Positions 26,064 through 35,163 are shown, numbered from the stretch's first letter. The stretch is DNA of 43,680 bases from JAJRRH01 sp047638815 (GCA_047638815.1 JBLIMR010000019.1:1-43680), one strand, 5' to 3'. Translations and numbers: made by a program. Notes: generated by a model not told the origin, from the letters alone.

Positions 26064-27116
26064 CTATAACAAATTTATTAATTTTTCACACCATTTATCT
26101 GAATCGATCCAGTCTGATAACTTCTGACTTTTCTCACTCATAAGATTAAGTTCATCATTGGATGTGGACATTGTTTTGATCATCACGTTTTTTATCTCAT
26201 CTACACTTTTAGCTCTAAATAATTCTCCATTTTCACCAGCTTTTAAAAAGGCAGATGCGGATCCAATTTCCTCACTCAACAATAAGGGCATGCCAGCTGA
26301 CGCGAACTCATGCACTACTACCCCCCATGGCTCAAAATGACTTGGTAATATAAATACTCCTGATTGGCGTATAATCCTGGCCATTTCACTAGGCTGTACA
26401 AATCCAAAATGCTTGATATCAGGATGTTCTATCCTTTTATCAAAGTCATCCCCCGCTCCAGCGCACCAGAGCTTCCAATCGTTTGGATGCTCCTTTTTTA
26501 ATGCAATAAAGGCATCCCACATTTCGTATATCCCCTTTTGTTTTATGTATCGCCCAACAAAAAGAAAGACCTTCGGAAATGACACCTTCTTGGCTTCCTT
26601 GTTCTGTTCATATTGCTGCGTGAAAAAGGAGATGTCCGCAGAGTAAAATCCATCCAATAGAGCTTGCCCTGAAAAACCCAATTTTCTCGCATATAACGCT
26701 TGTGGCTCTCCTGCTACCCACGCATAATTAAAGATTCTTTTTAATATAAGGGGGCTGGCAACTTGCATCAGTCTTTGCTTTATACTACCTGTCCAATGAT
26801 TATCAAGTGCTATAATGGTGGGAATCTTTTTTTTGAAGCTTTTTATCACTCTGAGATATCCTTTGTCCATCCATCCACTACAAATAATTGCTTTCGGTTG
26901 AAGTTCAAAAAGATCATTCTGTAATTTTTCCTTCGTAAAAAGTGACCTATCTTTATATGTCACCCCTTTAACTTCTTCAAAAATAAAAGGGGCTTCTACA
27001 TTCACAGGCCAATGATAAATGACGACATCATATCCTTTGGACACCAATGATTTCAGATTGGAAATAAGATAACCTGCCATTTCTGAATATAGAAATACTA
27101 TTGTTTTAGCTTGCAA
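26064..27116 (-). CDS. family 4 glycosyltransferase, TTG start
   Basis: 350 aa. The first beta strand (AKTIVFLYSEMAGYLISN) requires the TTG at 27116; the first ATG would remove it. GT-B features: FPKVFLFVGRYIKQKGIYEM at the domain joint and LPSHFEPWGVVVHEFASAG with the E-x7-E donor site. Sugar unknown. It overlaps the O-antigen-ligase-like gene by 11 bases, consistent with coupled translation. Confidence 0.88.
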   Translation of the reverse strand: MQAKTIVFLYSEMAGYLISNLKSLVSKGYDVVIYHWPVNVEAPFIFEEVKGVTYKDRSLFTKEKLQNDLFELQPKAIICSGWMDKGYLRVIKSFKKKIPTIIALDNHWTGSIKQRLMQVASPLILKRIFNYAWVAGEPQALYARKLGFSGQALLDGFYSADISFFTQQYEQNKEAKKVSFPKVFLFVGRYIKQKGIYEMWDAFIALKKEHPNDWKLWCAGAGDDFDKRIEHPDIKHFGFVQPSEMARIIRQSGVFILPSHFEPWGVVVHEFASAGMPLLLSEEIGSASAFLKAGENGELFRAKSVDEIKNVMIKTMSTSNDELNLMSEKSQKLSDWIDSDKWCEKLINLL

Positions 27117-28431
27117 TTGATGTTTCTAGATTTATGGGTGACAGATCCGTTTCCGTGCTCCTTTCTGAGGACGTTATTATGGATAAAACAACTAAGAAAA
27201 CGATAGTAAATGGATTGAGACTGGCTGTTAACCAAGATTCAAAATAGGTAGAGAACATAACCGCAAAGAAAAACGGCATTGCTACTGAAGTTTTCTTTGA
27301 TGCCGATAATATCAGCACTACAAGTGGAGTTACAAACGTTACCAAACCTGTTAACCCTGTATCTAACCAAATCGTTAGGTATGAATTATGTGCATTACCT
27401 TCATGGCCAAGTCTACTGAGAATATAATAATTTTCTTTAAAAATATACTCGGTATAACTAAAGCCATTACCGAAGAAAAAATGTTCTTTAATATTTTTCC
27501 AAGCAAATTCCCAAGCTATATATCTTCCTGACCCACTTTCCAAGGTTTCAATTCTCATAAACTCCTCTAGTTCCAATGCTGCTATTATCTCTGGCAAGAA
27601 TGAAAAAATAGTCTGATATGCAGCCAATGAAACTACTAAAACAACAAAGCCAATCAACGGAGATATGCGATATAGCCTACTGAACAATAGATAAATAAAA
27701 ATCATGAAAAGGGCTGTTCTAGATTGGCAAAGTATCACATTAAAAAGGATAATTGCTATAATGGTGATTTTCTCATTTTTATTAAAACAGTCAGGACGTA
27801 AAAAAGCAACAACTTGAAAAATAATGAAAATTAGAGCCGAAAATAATCCCAAGCCATTTGGGTTCCCAAGCAATCCACGAAATCGACCCGCAAGATAAAC
27901 CCAGTCTGCTCCTGTATATTTAAATAGCAATCCCACCAACAAAAGAAAAGTGCCGAAAAAAACTATTTTTCTATAAAACTCACGTTCATTGAGTTTGATG
28001 AAATAGTTTACCAAGATTGGAATAATAAGGAAAAGCAAAAAATAAGACAGTGTCTTTTGAAAACTAATTATAGGTTCCGGAGATTTCAGAATAGATATAA
28101 AAGCAAGTAAGAAAAAAGGCAAAAACATGGTCAATATCGGATTCTTACCTTTAATTAGGTCATGCCTCCTTGTGAACACCATTAGCGCTAAAAGAAGCAT
28201 ATATATCACCTTCATATTCTTTGCGAATTTCAAAGCGGGCAAAAAACTATCAGAAAGAATAAGAATAAACCAAAATCCGATAAAAATTTCAATGTACATG
28301 TCCTGCTTTAAAAACAATACAATAGTCATTGGAATCAATAGAAGTAGTGACTGCCAAAAAAACATACCACAAATGGTCCAAACTATTAATGTCAACAGAA
28401 CTTGGGTGTTATTTCGGATATAGTCAATCAC
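27106..28431 (-). CDS. O-antigen ligase/polymerase-like membrane protein (Wzy/WaaL type), GTG start
   Basis: 441 aa with about 11-12 hydrophobic helices. A periplasmic loop contains RFRGLLGNPNGLGLFSALIF early and LESGSGRYIAWEFAWKNIKE later, then GNAHNSYLTIWLDTGLTGLV. The R-x-GxxxNPN and the (A)HNSYL motif match the O-antigen ligase / Wzy_C family, which polymerises or transfers lipid-linked glycans at the periplasmic side. Polymerase or ligase cannot be told apart by sequence. Start GTG at 28431 overlaps the preceding TGA as GTGA. Confidence 0.88.
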   Translation of the reverse strand: MIDYIRNNTQVLLTLIVWTICGMFFWQSLLLLIPMTIVLFLKQDMYIEIFIGFWFILILSDSFLPALKFAKNMKVIYMLLLALMVFTRRHDLIKGKNPILTMFLPFFLLAFISILKSPEPIISFQKTLSYFLLFLIIPILVNYFIKLNEREFYRKIVFFGTFLLLVGLLFKYTGADWVYLAGRFRGLLGNPNGLGLFSALIFIIFQVVAFLRPDCFNKNEKITIIAIILFNVILCQSRTALFMIFIYLLFSRLYRISPLIGFVVLVVSLAAYQTIFSFLPEIIAALELEEFMRIETLESGSGRYIAWEFAWKNIKEHFFFGNGFSYTEYIFKENYYILSRLGHEGNAHNSYLTIWLDTGLTGLVTFVTPLVVLILSASKKTSVAMPFFFAVMFSTYFESWLTASLNPFTIVFLVVLSIITSSERSTETDLSPINLETSIAS

Positions 28432-29582
28432 TCAGTAATACTTTCTTTAAAGTGAGTTATAGTCTTATCAATCACCCGAGTCCACAAAAAATTTCTCTCA
28501 ATCTTATTTAGAGACATTCTCTTTTTAAGAAGTAATGTTTCATCTGAGGAATCTAACGCTTCACGAACCGCCACTTCCAACCCTTTCTCATCCCCAGGCT
28601 CAATAAGCCAGCCGTTCTCCTTCCCCACTTCAATGGATACTGCTCCTACATCTGTTGCTATAATTGCTAATCCACGAGACATTGCCTCTAATATTACGGT
28701 TGGCATTCCCTCGGCCCAAGATGGACAGATAAGGACATCCGCTTCATCAAGAATTGACTGTAGCTTGTCTTCTTCTTTTATCAAACCATGATACGCAACA
28801 TTATCATCAGATAGTTGTTTATCAGCTGGGACGGGTCCTATAAAATCAATATGAAATCTATCATCATTGATTCTCTCAATCACCCGATTAAGTTCTTCTA
28901 TTCCCTTTCGCCTTTCATACCTTCCAATAAAAACAAACCTGGTCATTCCAGATTTTGCTCTTTTAGGAATTTCACTTTTACGAACCCATTCACTGTCAAG
29001 TCCAATTGAGATTTCCTTAATGTGATCTTCAGAACAAAATTTTCTTAGAATATCGGTCAGTTTACCTCCTAAAGAATACGAATAGTCGGCATTTCGAAGA
29101 TTGTACTGAACAGGGTTCTTAAAAAAGTATTGCGTTAACTTAGATTTCCATCCTTCCGCATGTTGAAACATTTCGAGGCCATGAAAATTGACACCAATTG
29201 GAGCCTTTATTCTTCCCTTCTTTTTTTCGTTAAAAAATGCCCATGCCGTGAATCCTTGCGCATAGATAAAGTCTGCCTCCTCCAATTTCTTATACCTCAG
29301 CAACAGATCTACCGAGTAACGAAAGGAGTTTCTTATATACTGAAAAGGCAAGAATCCTCTGATTGGGAAACTAAAAGTTAACTCATTTATATATTCAAGC
29401 TCGTCCTTAGAAAATATTTTTTCAAGGTCATAAGGCTCTGATGATTTAACACAATGATATAGGTCAACGTTGACTTTATTCTTGGCTAAAAACTTAGCCA
29501 AATAAAAAGAATGCTTCTGCATCCCTCCTGTTACGATAGGGCTTATACCATCCGTTAATAATGCTATTCTCAAATTTTTCAA
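28428..29582 (-). CDS. family 4 glycosyltransferase, first gene of the polysaccharide operon, TTG start
   Basis: 384 aa. The frame upstream has a TAG three codons before the TTG at 29582 and no ATG, while the first strand LRIALLTDGISPIVTGGMQK is needed for the fold. The start is therefore TTG at 29582 or the next TTG at 29573. GT-B markers: MTRFVFIGRYERRKGIEELN and CPSWAEGMPTVILEAMSRG (E-x7-E). It opens an operon of eight genes running to 20734 with gaps of at most 36 bases. A -7 box lies about 50 bases upstream. Confidence 0.88.
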   Translation of the reverse strand: MKNLRIALLTDGISPIVTGGMQKHSFYLAKFLAKNKVNVDLYHCVKSSEPYDLEKIFSKDELEYINELTFSFPIRGFLPFQYIRNSFRYSVDLLLRYKKLEEADFIYAQGFTAWAFFNEKKKGRIKAPIGVNFHGLEMFQHAEGWKSKLTQYFFKNPVQYNLRNADYSYSLGGKLTDILRKFCSEDHIKEISIGLDSEWVRKSEIPKRAKSGMTRFVFIGRYERRKGIEELNRVIERINDDRFHIDFIGPVPADKQLSDDNVAYHGLIKEEDKLQSILDEADVLICPSWAEGMPTVILEAMSRGLAIIATDVGAVSIEVGKENGWLIEPGDEKGLEVAVREALDSSDETLLLKKRMSLNKIERNFLWTRVIDKTITHFKESITE

Positions 29583-29629
29583 ATTGGTCTAATTCGGATT
29601 CAATACAAATGCACATTTGCTTACCAATG

Positions 29630-29637
29630 CAAAGATA
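29630..29637 (-). promoter_or_regulatory. -7 box (TATCTTTG) of the polysaccharide operon
   Basis: Exact TAnnTTTG on the minus strand. The leader to the TTG start would be about 40 bases. A TTG at 29653-29655 lies 15 bases upstream, shorter than the usual spacing. Confidence 0.55.
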
Positions 29638-29737
29638 TACCAATATACAGACCAATAAAGTAGGCAATTCTTTCTTTTCAAAAAAGGAATAAGAAAAACA
29701 AGACAAATGACTTATGAGATTTCACTTACTTTGTAGC

Positions 29738-30688
29738 ATGAAAAAATCGTTGGACATTATTTTTATGGGCACTCCAGACTTTGCTGTTGCCTCATTGGAT
29801 AAAATTCATAAAAGTGGGCATAAAGTTAGGGCCGTTATTACTTCAGTGGACAAACCTGCAGGGAGGGGAAAAAAATTGCGGCAAAGTGCGGTGAAAAAAT
29901 ATGCTTTGGAGCAAGACATATTAATATTGCAACCTAAAAACCTTAAGGACGAAGAATTCAACGCAGCGTTAAAATCATTGGATGCCGATTTATTTGTAGT
30001 TGTGGCATTCAGAATGTTGCCAAAAGTCGTTTGGGACATGCCCAAAATGGGCACTATTAATCTTCATGGTTCACTCTTACCTGATTACCGAGGAGCAGCT
30101 CCAATAAATTGGGCCGTGATAAATGGCGATAACAAAACCGGAGTGAGTACTTTCTTTATAAATGAAAAAATAGATACCGGGGAATTACTCTTACAAAGGG
30201 AGATCAATATTTCGAAAAATGATACTGCAGGTTCGGTTCATGATGCAATGATGCATATTGGCGCGGAATGCTTGCTTGAAACTATAGATAAAATAGCCCT
30301 AGATGATGTGAACCCAATAGTTCAGCAATGGAACTCCAGTTTTAGAAAAGCTCCAAAAATATTCAAAGAAGATTGCAAGATTGATTGGACATTACCTTCA
30401 GAGGTTATTTATAATAAAATTCGTGGACTTTCACCTTACCCAACGGCCTATACTGAAATGATGAATGGAGAGGTGAAAAAAAGTTTGAAGATATTTTTTG
30501 CAGAAATTATTGATGACATCACTATATCAGATGGAGATATCAAAATCACTGAGGAAAAAAGAATGCTTATTGGCACAAAAGATGGCTGTTTAAACATCCT
30601 TGATTTGCAGTTGGAAGGTAAAAAGAGGATGAAAACAAGTGATTTTCTTCAAGGATTTCGAGTAGATTCTGCCTTGAAAGCCTTATAA
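29738..30688 (+). CDS. fmt: methionyl-tRNA formyltransferase
   Basis: 316 aa from ATG at 29738. An upstream in-frame ATG at 29714 lies before the probable -7 box TTACTTTG (29726-29733) and adds no family sequence. N-terminal IIFMGTPDFAVASLD, the folate/formyl-transfer signature HGSLLPDYRGAAPINWAV with catalytic Asn-His-Asp arrangement typical of the family, and the C-terminal tRNA-binding domain from about residue 205. Formylates initiator Met-tRNA using 10-formyl-tetrahydrofolate. Leader only about four bases if the -7 box is right. Confidence 0.96.
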   Translation: MKKSLDIIFMGTPDFAVASLDKIHKSGHKVRAVITSVDKPAGRGKKLRQSAVKKYALEQDILILQPKNLKDEEFNAALKSLDADLFVVVAFRMLPKVVWDMPKMGTINLHGSLLPDYRGAAPINWAVINGDNKTGVSTFFINEKIDTGELLLQREINISKNDTAGSVHDAMMHIGAECLLETIDKIALDDVNPIVQQWNSSFRKAPKIFKEDCKIDWTLPSEVIYNKIRGLSPYPTAYTEMMNGEVKKSLKIFFAEIIDDITISDGDIKITEEKRMLIGTKDGCLNILDLQLEGKKRMKTSDFLQGFRVDSALKAL

Positions 30689-30807
30689 AGGCTGAATTAT
30701 TGATCGGAAAATGGCTGAAAAAGGCCATAATTATTAACAATCACTACTAATTTTCAACAAAACGGGGCTATTTCGCCCAGAACCCCCTGTTTGCAAGGGA
30801 ATTCCTA

Positions 30808-30815
30808 TATATTTG
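30808..30815 (+). promoter_or_regulatory. -7 box (TATATTTG) for the HU gene
   Basis: Exact TAnnTTTG; predicts a leader of about 48 bases that begins at the stem-loop at 30815-30836. Confidence 0.6.
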
Positions 30816-30836
30816 TTTCGCTCGTAAGAGCAAAAC
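30815..30836 (+). promoter_or_regulatory. stem-loop at the 5' end of the HU transcript
   Basis: GCTC-GTAA-GAGC (30820-30831) closes on a GNRA-type tetraloop, extended by GTTT/AAAC after one mismatch. It lies at the predicted transcript start, so it may protect the mRNA. Confidence 0.4.
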
Positions 30837-30867
30837 AGAAATATATTTAATTACTAAAAATTACAAA

Positions 30868-31140
30868 ATGAACAAAACTGAATTAGTTGAGTCGATGGCA
30901 CAAGATGCTGGAATCTCAAAAGCAGATGCAAAAAGAGCGTTGGATTCTTTCATCACTACTACGACTAAATGTCTTAAGAAAGGTGACAAGCTATCTTTAA
31001 TCGGATTTGGATCTTTCTCTATTTCTAGAAGAAAACAAAGAAAAGGAAGAAACCCACAAACTGGTAAAGAGATCACAATCAAAGCTAAAAATCTAGTAAG
31101 ATTTAAAGCTGGATCTAACCTTGCTGAAAAAGTAAACTAA
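30868..31140 (+). CDS. hup: HU-family DNA-binding protein
   Basis: 90 aa, full HU length. MNKTELVESMAQDAGISKADAKRAL at the N-terminus, the beta-arm signature GFGSFSISRRKQRKGRNPQTG (residues ~50-70) with the conserved RNPQTG turn, and KAGSNLAEKVN at the end. A small nucleoid protein bending DNA non-specifically. Lysine/alanine-rich with strongly adapted codons, as expected for abundant expression. Own -7 box and a strong terminator. Confidence 0.96.
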   Translation: MNKTELVESMAQDAGISKADAKRALDSFITTTTKCLKKGDKLSLIGFGSFSISRRKQRKGRNPQTGKEITIKAKNLVRFKAGSNLAEKVN

Positions 31141-31159
31141 TTGAATCAATCAATTATTG

Positions 31160-31196
31160 AAACCCTCAACTCGCCTAGCGAGCTTGAGGGTTTTTT
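31160..31196 (+). terminator. intrinsic terminator of the HU gene
   Basis: AACCCTCAA / TTGAGGGTT outer stem with inner CTCGC-CTA-GCGAG, one bulged C, then seven T's, about 20 bases past the stop. Confidence 0.94.
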
Positions 31197-31199
31197 TAT

Positions 31200-31476
31200 G
31201 ACCAATTATTACCTTAAAAATTTTCTGTCACAAAACTGAATTTGAACCTTTACACATATGGATGAAACCAACATTGAAGAGCATTAATCATATCTGTCAA
31301 TCGACTTGATTTTGATATACAGTGACACTAAAATTCACATCCCCCGATACTTATTGTGCCTTAAATGTATTCTCGTTTTGCTCTAGCCTTTTAAAATCTT
31401 TACCCTACTGCGATTCTTAACCCTAATTTGAAGGCCTTTCCATAGCTTTTTATGATCGAAATAAGGTATTAATGCC
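31200..31476. other. intergenic region between HU terminator and ribBA promoter
   Basis: About 280 AT-rich bases. I see no ORF with coding character, no RNA gene, and no recognisable FMN riboswitch ahead of ribBA. Confidence 0.5.
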
Positions 31477-31484
31477 TAATTTTG
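31477..31484 (+). promoter_or_regulatory. -7 box (TAATTTTG) for ribBA
   Basis: Exact TAnnTTTG, 17 bases before the ATG at 31502. It overlaps the upstream in-frame ATG at 31472, which argues against that ATG as the start. Confidence 0.6.
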
Positions 31485-31501
31485 CGGCAAGACTTATTTG
31501 T

Positions 31502-32725
31502 ATGGAAATTAAACTTGACAGTGTAACAGAAGCTATTGAAGAAATTCAAAAAGGTAAAGTGGTAATTGTTGTTGATGATGAAGATCGTGAAAATGAGGGT
31601 GACTTTATCACCGCGGCTGAAAATGTAACGCCTGAAATAGTCAATTTCATGGCGACTCACGGTAGAGGATTGATTTGTGTTCCATTACTAGAAGATCGAT
31701 GTGATGAACTTGGTCTTGAGTTAATGGTTAAGAGAAATAGCGCTCAATTTGAAACTCCATTTACCGTTTCGGTAGATCTTATTGGAGATGGAACTAGCAC
31801 AGGTATTTCTGCAAGCGATAGATCAAAAACAATAAAAGCACTAGTTAATCCCAATACAGATCCGGTAATCTTAGGAAAACCTGGACATATTTTTCCGTTA
31901 AGAGCAAAAAAAGAAGGTGTTTTAAGAAGAGCGGGGCATACGGAAGCGGCAACTGATCTTGCTCGATTGGCAGGGCTTAAACCAGCAGGAGTTCTTGTGG
32001 AAATAATGAATGAGGATGGAACGATGGCGAGGTTGCCTGAGTTGAGAAAAATTGCAGAAAAATTTGATCTTAAACTTATCTCTATCCAAGATTTAATATC
32101 TTATAGAATTCAGCATGACACATTGATTGAACGGGTAGTGAAGGTAGATTTACCTACCAGCCATGGAGATTTCCAGTTACAGGCCTATCGTCAGAAGGAT
32201 ACAAACCAAGAACATTTGGCATTAATCAAGGGAACATGGGAACCAGATGAATCGATTTTAGTTAGGGTTCATTCTTCATGCATGACTGGAGATATTTTTG
32301 GAAGCTGTCGATGTGATTGTGGACCGCAGTTAAAGCAGTCGATGGATCAAATAGAAAAAGAAGGCAAAGGTGTGGTCTTATATATGAATCAAGAAGGAAG
32401 AGGTATCGGATTGATTAATAAACTGAAGGCCTACAAATTACAAGAAGAAGGCATGGATACTGTGGAAGCTAATGCTGCTCTGGGATTCAGCAGTGATCAA
32501 CGAGACTATGGTATTGGTGCCCAAATACTGCGTGATCTTGGTGTGACTAAAATGAGACTTCTATCGAATAATCCAAAAAAGAGAAGTGGCATTATGGGTT
32601 ATGGTCTTGAAATTACTGAAAATGTCTCTATTGAAATTCCTTCTAATCGACATAATGAAAAATATCTTAAAACAAAGAAGGACAAATTGGGACATGAATT
32701 GCACCTAAGCAAAAGCAAGCAATAA
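31502..32725 (+). CDS. ribBA: bifunctional DHBP synthase / GTP cyclohydrolase II
   Basis: 407 aa from ATG at 31502. The RibB half (1-~200) shows VVDDEDRENEGDFITAAE, the sugar-phosphate site, and GHTEAATDLARLAGL, making 3,4-dihydroxybutanone phosphate from ribulose 5-phosphate. The RibA half (~205-400) shows VHSSCMTGDIFGSCRCDCG with the three zinc cysteines, then MNQEGRGIGLINKLKAY, opening GTP in the first step of riboflavin synthesis. Both active sites look intact. The next gene starts seven bases after the stop, so the two are likely co-transcribed. Confidence 0.96.
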   Translation: MEIKLDSVTEAIEEIQKGKVVIVVDDEDRENEGDFITAAENVTPEIVNFMATHGRGLICVPLLEDRCDELGLELMVKRNSAQFETPFTVSVDLIGDGTSTGISASDRSKTIKALVNPNTDPVILGKPGHIFPLRAKKEGVLRRAGHTEAATDLARLAGLKPAGVLVEIMNEDGTMARLPELRKIAEKFDLKLISIQDLISYRIQHDTLIERVVKVDLPTSHGDFQLQAYRQKDTNQEHLALIKGTWEPDESILVRVHSSCMTGDIFGSCRCDCGPQLKQSMDQIEKEGKGVVLYMNQEGRGIGLINKLKAYKLQEEGMDTVEANAALGFSSDQRDYGIGAQILRDLGVTKMRLLSNNPKKRSGIMGYGLEITENVSIEIPSNRHNEKYLKTKKDKLGHELHLSKSKQ

Positions 32726-32732
32726 TTACCCA

Positions 32733-33818
32733 ATGACAGTAAAGACTATTCTTGCGGAGCTTCTAGCTTTACAAAATAGTTTCCCTAAAGATTTTCCAGA
32801 TGGAATTTTCCCTTCCTATAGATATCATGCGCTGGTAAAATTCTATAGAAGAGCGGATGATAACGTCTATTTCACCGCTTTTGTTTTGTTAACCCTCAAC
32901 AAACTCCTCCCCTATTTTGATAGGACGAATAAGGATATTGCTCTTAAAATTATTGAGTTGGGAGAAAAAGGCCTTTTAAATTACAAAAACAGATTTGGGG
33001 ATGTAACATATAATTTTTATAGATCCGATGGGTATTTCCCTAATGGATTTTTACTTTCAAAATTCAAACAATTTCAACCTACCGATGATGCAGATGATAC
33101 GGCAATAGCCTATCGAGCGAAAACGCATTCGAAAACCGATGCTAGAAATGCGAAAGATCAACTAATACGATTGAGTAATTGCAAACGAGAACGATTGTTA
33201 AATCGTGGGCCACACATCTATAGAAATTTCCAAGCGTACAATACATGGATTGGCACTGATACACTTTATGTTGATTTAGATTTTTGCGTTATTACGAACG
33301 TTTTAATTTTCAATGCGAAATATGATTTAGGCATGGTCATGGAAGATATTGAAAGCATCAAGTATTTAGAGAAATCCATCCTCAATGGCGATTATCTAGA
33401 CAAAAAATGGGGCCTAAATGCATGGTATCCATTTGACGCTGTGATTCTTTATCAGGTTTCAGAATTAGTGGAGACAGGTTATTATGACCTTGACCAATCG
33501 GTAATTACCAAATTACTAAAAGATACTGAAAGGCTATATGCTGATTGTGAAAATTCATTTGCAAAGATTCTTCTCGACATTGCACTTTGGAGAATGAAAT
33601 CAAGTCACAAAAGCACATTATCAGACGCCTCTATTGATGATTCATTTATTAATTCTGTCACGAAATCTTTCAGCTACGGTGTTATTCCACTACTTCATCG
33701 AATTGACGGAACGTTTTTACAAAAAATGGGGAACAACAGATTCTTTCAACTCAGATACGAATGTCGTGCTCAAATTCTTGCGCTATTATTAGAGTGGAAA
33801 ACCATAAAATTGGTTTAG
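32733..33818 (+). CDS. uncharacterised alpha/alpha-toroid-like protein with DxDDTA motif
   Basis: 361 aa, no signal peptide. Not a family I can name with certainty. Residues about 116-123 read TDDADDTA, matching the DxDDTA acid motif of class II terpene cyclases and squalene-hopene cyclases. It is preceded by YNFYRSDGYFPNG and followed by TLYVDLDFCVITNVLIFNA, which resembles the VD.vvNaNvL helix of prenyltransferase/cyclase toroids. Alternating helices fill the rest. It is shorter than real cyclases (one barrel instead of two), so it may be a small cyclase-like enzyme or a non-catalytic relative. Downstream of ribBA by seven bases; its stop overlaps the convergent glycosyltransferase by four bases. 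Confidence 0.7.
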   Translation: MTVKTILAELLALQNSFPKDFPDGIFPSYRYHALVKFYRRADDNVYFTAFVLLTLNKLLPYFDRTNKDIALKIIELGEKGLLNYKNRFGDVTYNFYRSDGYFPNGFLLSKFKQFQPTDDADDTAIAYRAKTHSKTDARNAKDQLIRLSNCKRERLLNRGPHIYRNFQAYNTWIGTDTLYVDLDFCVITNVLIFNAKYDLGMVMEDIESIKYLEKSILNGDYLDKKWGLNAWYPFDAVILYQVSELVETGYYDLDQSVITKLLKDTERLYADCENSFAKILLDIALWRMKSSHKSTLSDASIDDSFINSVTKSFSYGVIPLLHRIDGTFLQKMGNNRFFQLRYECRAQILALLLEWKTIKLV

Positions 33819-35026
33819 TTAAAGCTGGCTTTGATATAATCTATACTCTGTTTTATTTTAATTGAATAGTCTATGTTTTTCCTCGCTAATTCTCTAATTG
33901 AGATATGATTATCCTTAATACTATATACTCTTTGGGCAAAATCACAAATCTCTTGCGCATCAATCACAGAGTCGTTTGCTGGCAATTTTAAATAGAATGG
34001 AACGAAGGCCGGATCGCTATTGAGTTCCATATCCTCGTAGGCGACAATTACAGGTATTCCACGTGCCAGAGATTCATTAACCCTCAGGACAGACCCTTCA
34101 CTTTGATTTTTTCTATGTATCGCCAATGTACCAATGCTAATGTGACATGTTTTCAATAACTCTGTTAGCTCATCACCTATGAGTTTTCCAGTAAAAAACA
34201 CTTGACTTTTTAAATTTAATGCATCAACCATTTTATATTCCTCCTCAAAGGAAGAGCCTATGAAGTACAACTTGATTTTAACCTTCCCCTTGTATTGTGC
34301 GATCCCATTAAGTAACCTATCCGTTCCATCATATGGAACATATCCTTTGGCTCCTCTCATTAGAAACAAGGTTAAATTTTCACCATCAAAATCAATAGGG
34401 TCTCTTAATGGAATTTTGTTTAGGTCAACACCATTTGTGATCAACTCACAATGATATTTCCCATCAGCCCTATCAATTTGATATTTGACTATTTCGTTGG
34501 TATTGGCCAATCCCAACTTTACTCTTTTGAGAATTTTTGGTGCCCACTTACTTTCAGACCAGGTCTTATATCGATTTTCTTGTAACCAGGATAAAAGTTT
34601 TGATGGACTCCAACCAAAGGGATTGTCTTCAGAACGCATAATGATTTCATCCAATTCTTTGGTGTTATGTTCAAAAACAATTTTATCACCTAAATCTTTC
34701 AAGCCTTTGTACAGCCAATAAGACGCACCTGGATAACGTACATAAATCACATTATAATCTTTTTCAAAACTCCTTACGTGGTCAACGGCAGTTGTAATTG
34801 CTGACTTTTGATTGTATATCCCTTGAAAGTACTTTTTCTTGCTCTTGCGAACAGGATAGAGCGTAATTTGCTCGTTCACAACAAAATCGTTCTCAACCGA
34901 ACGACTAAAGAAAGCTCCTTTGGTTTCTAGTCCGTGGTCATTGAAAAATCTAATTTTGGATATAATTTTGGCCTGCACTGAAGAGTGCGTCTTTCCACCA
35001 CCAATATATACATATAGCATCTTCAT
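33815..35026 (-). CDS. glycosyltransferase, GT4/GT1-like
   Basis: 403 aa. GT-B type: MKMLYVYIGGGKTHSSVQAK start, long first domain with DKIVFEHNTKELDEIIMR, joint around FLMRGAKGYVPYDGTDRLL, then GSVLRVNESLARGIPVIVA as the donor site. Divergent from standard GT4 enzymes in having a weak E-x7-E, so the assignment is to the superfamily only. It stands alone on the minus strand, away from the polysaccharide operon, and converges with the DxDDTA gene. Confidence 0.8.
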   Translation of the reverse strand: MKMLYVYIGGGKTHSSVQAKIISKIRFFNDHGLETKGAFFSRSVENDFVVNEQITLYPVRKSKKKYFQGIYNQKSAITTAVDHVRSFEKDYNVIYVRYPGASYWLYKGLKDLGDKIVFEHNTKELDEIIMRSEDNPFGWSPSKLLSWLQENRYKTWSESKWAPKILKRVKLGLANTNEIVKYQIDRADGKYHCELITNGVDLNKIPLRDPIDFDGENLTLFLMRGAKGYVPYDGTDRLLNGIAQYKGKVKIKLYFIGSSFEEEYKMVDALNLKSQVFFTGKLIGDELTELLKTCHISIGTLAIHRKNQSEGSVLRVNESLARGIPVIVAYEDMELNSDPAFVPFYLKLPANDSVIDAQEICDFAQRVYSIKDNHISIRELARKNIDYSIKIKQSIDYIKASFN

Positions 35027-35163
35027 ATCCGCAATAATGTAAACCTATGTAAAAAATTACATTCTTGGCAAGTTAAACTGACTAATGTGGGAGTAGTTTC
35101 TAACCTTTTGCTTATCATTTTTCGCCTAAGATTGATATCTGAAGGATAGCAAAAATACATAAT

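Noticed and set aside
31472..31501. Upstream ATG for ribBA
   Set aside because: It lies before or within the TAATTTTG box, and the family start fits ATG 31502.
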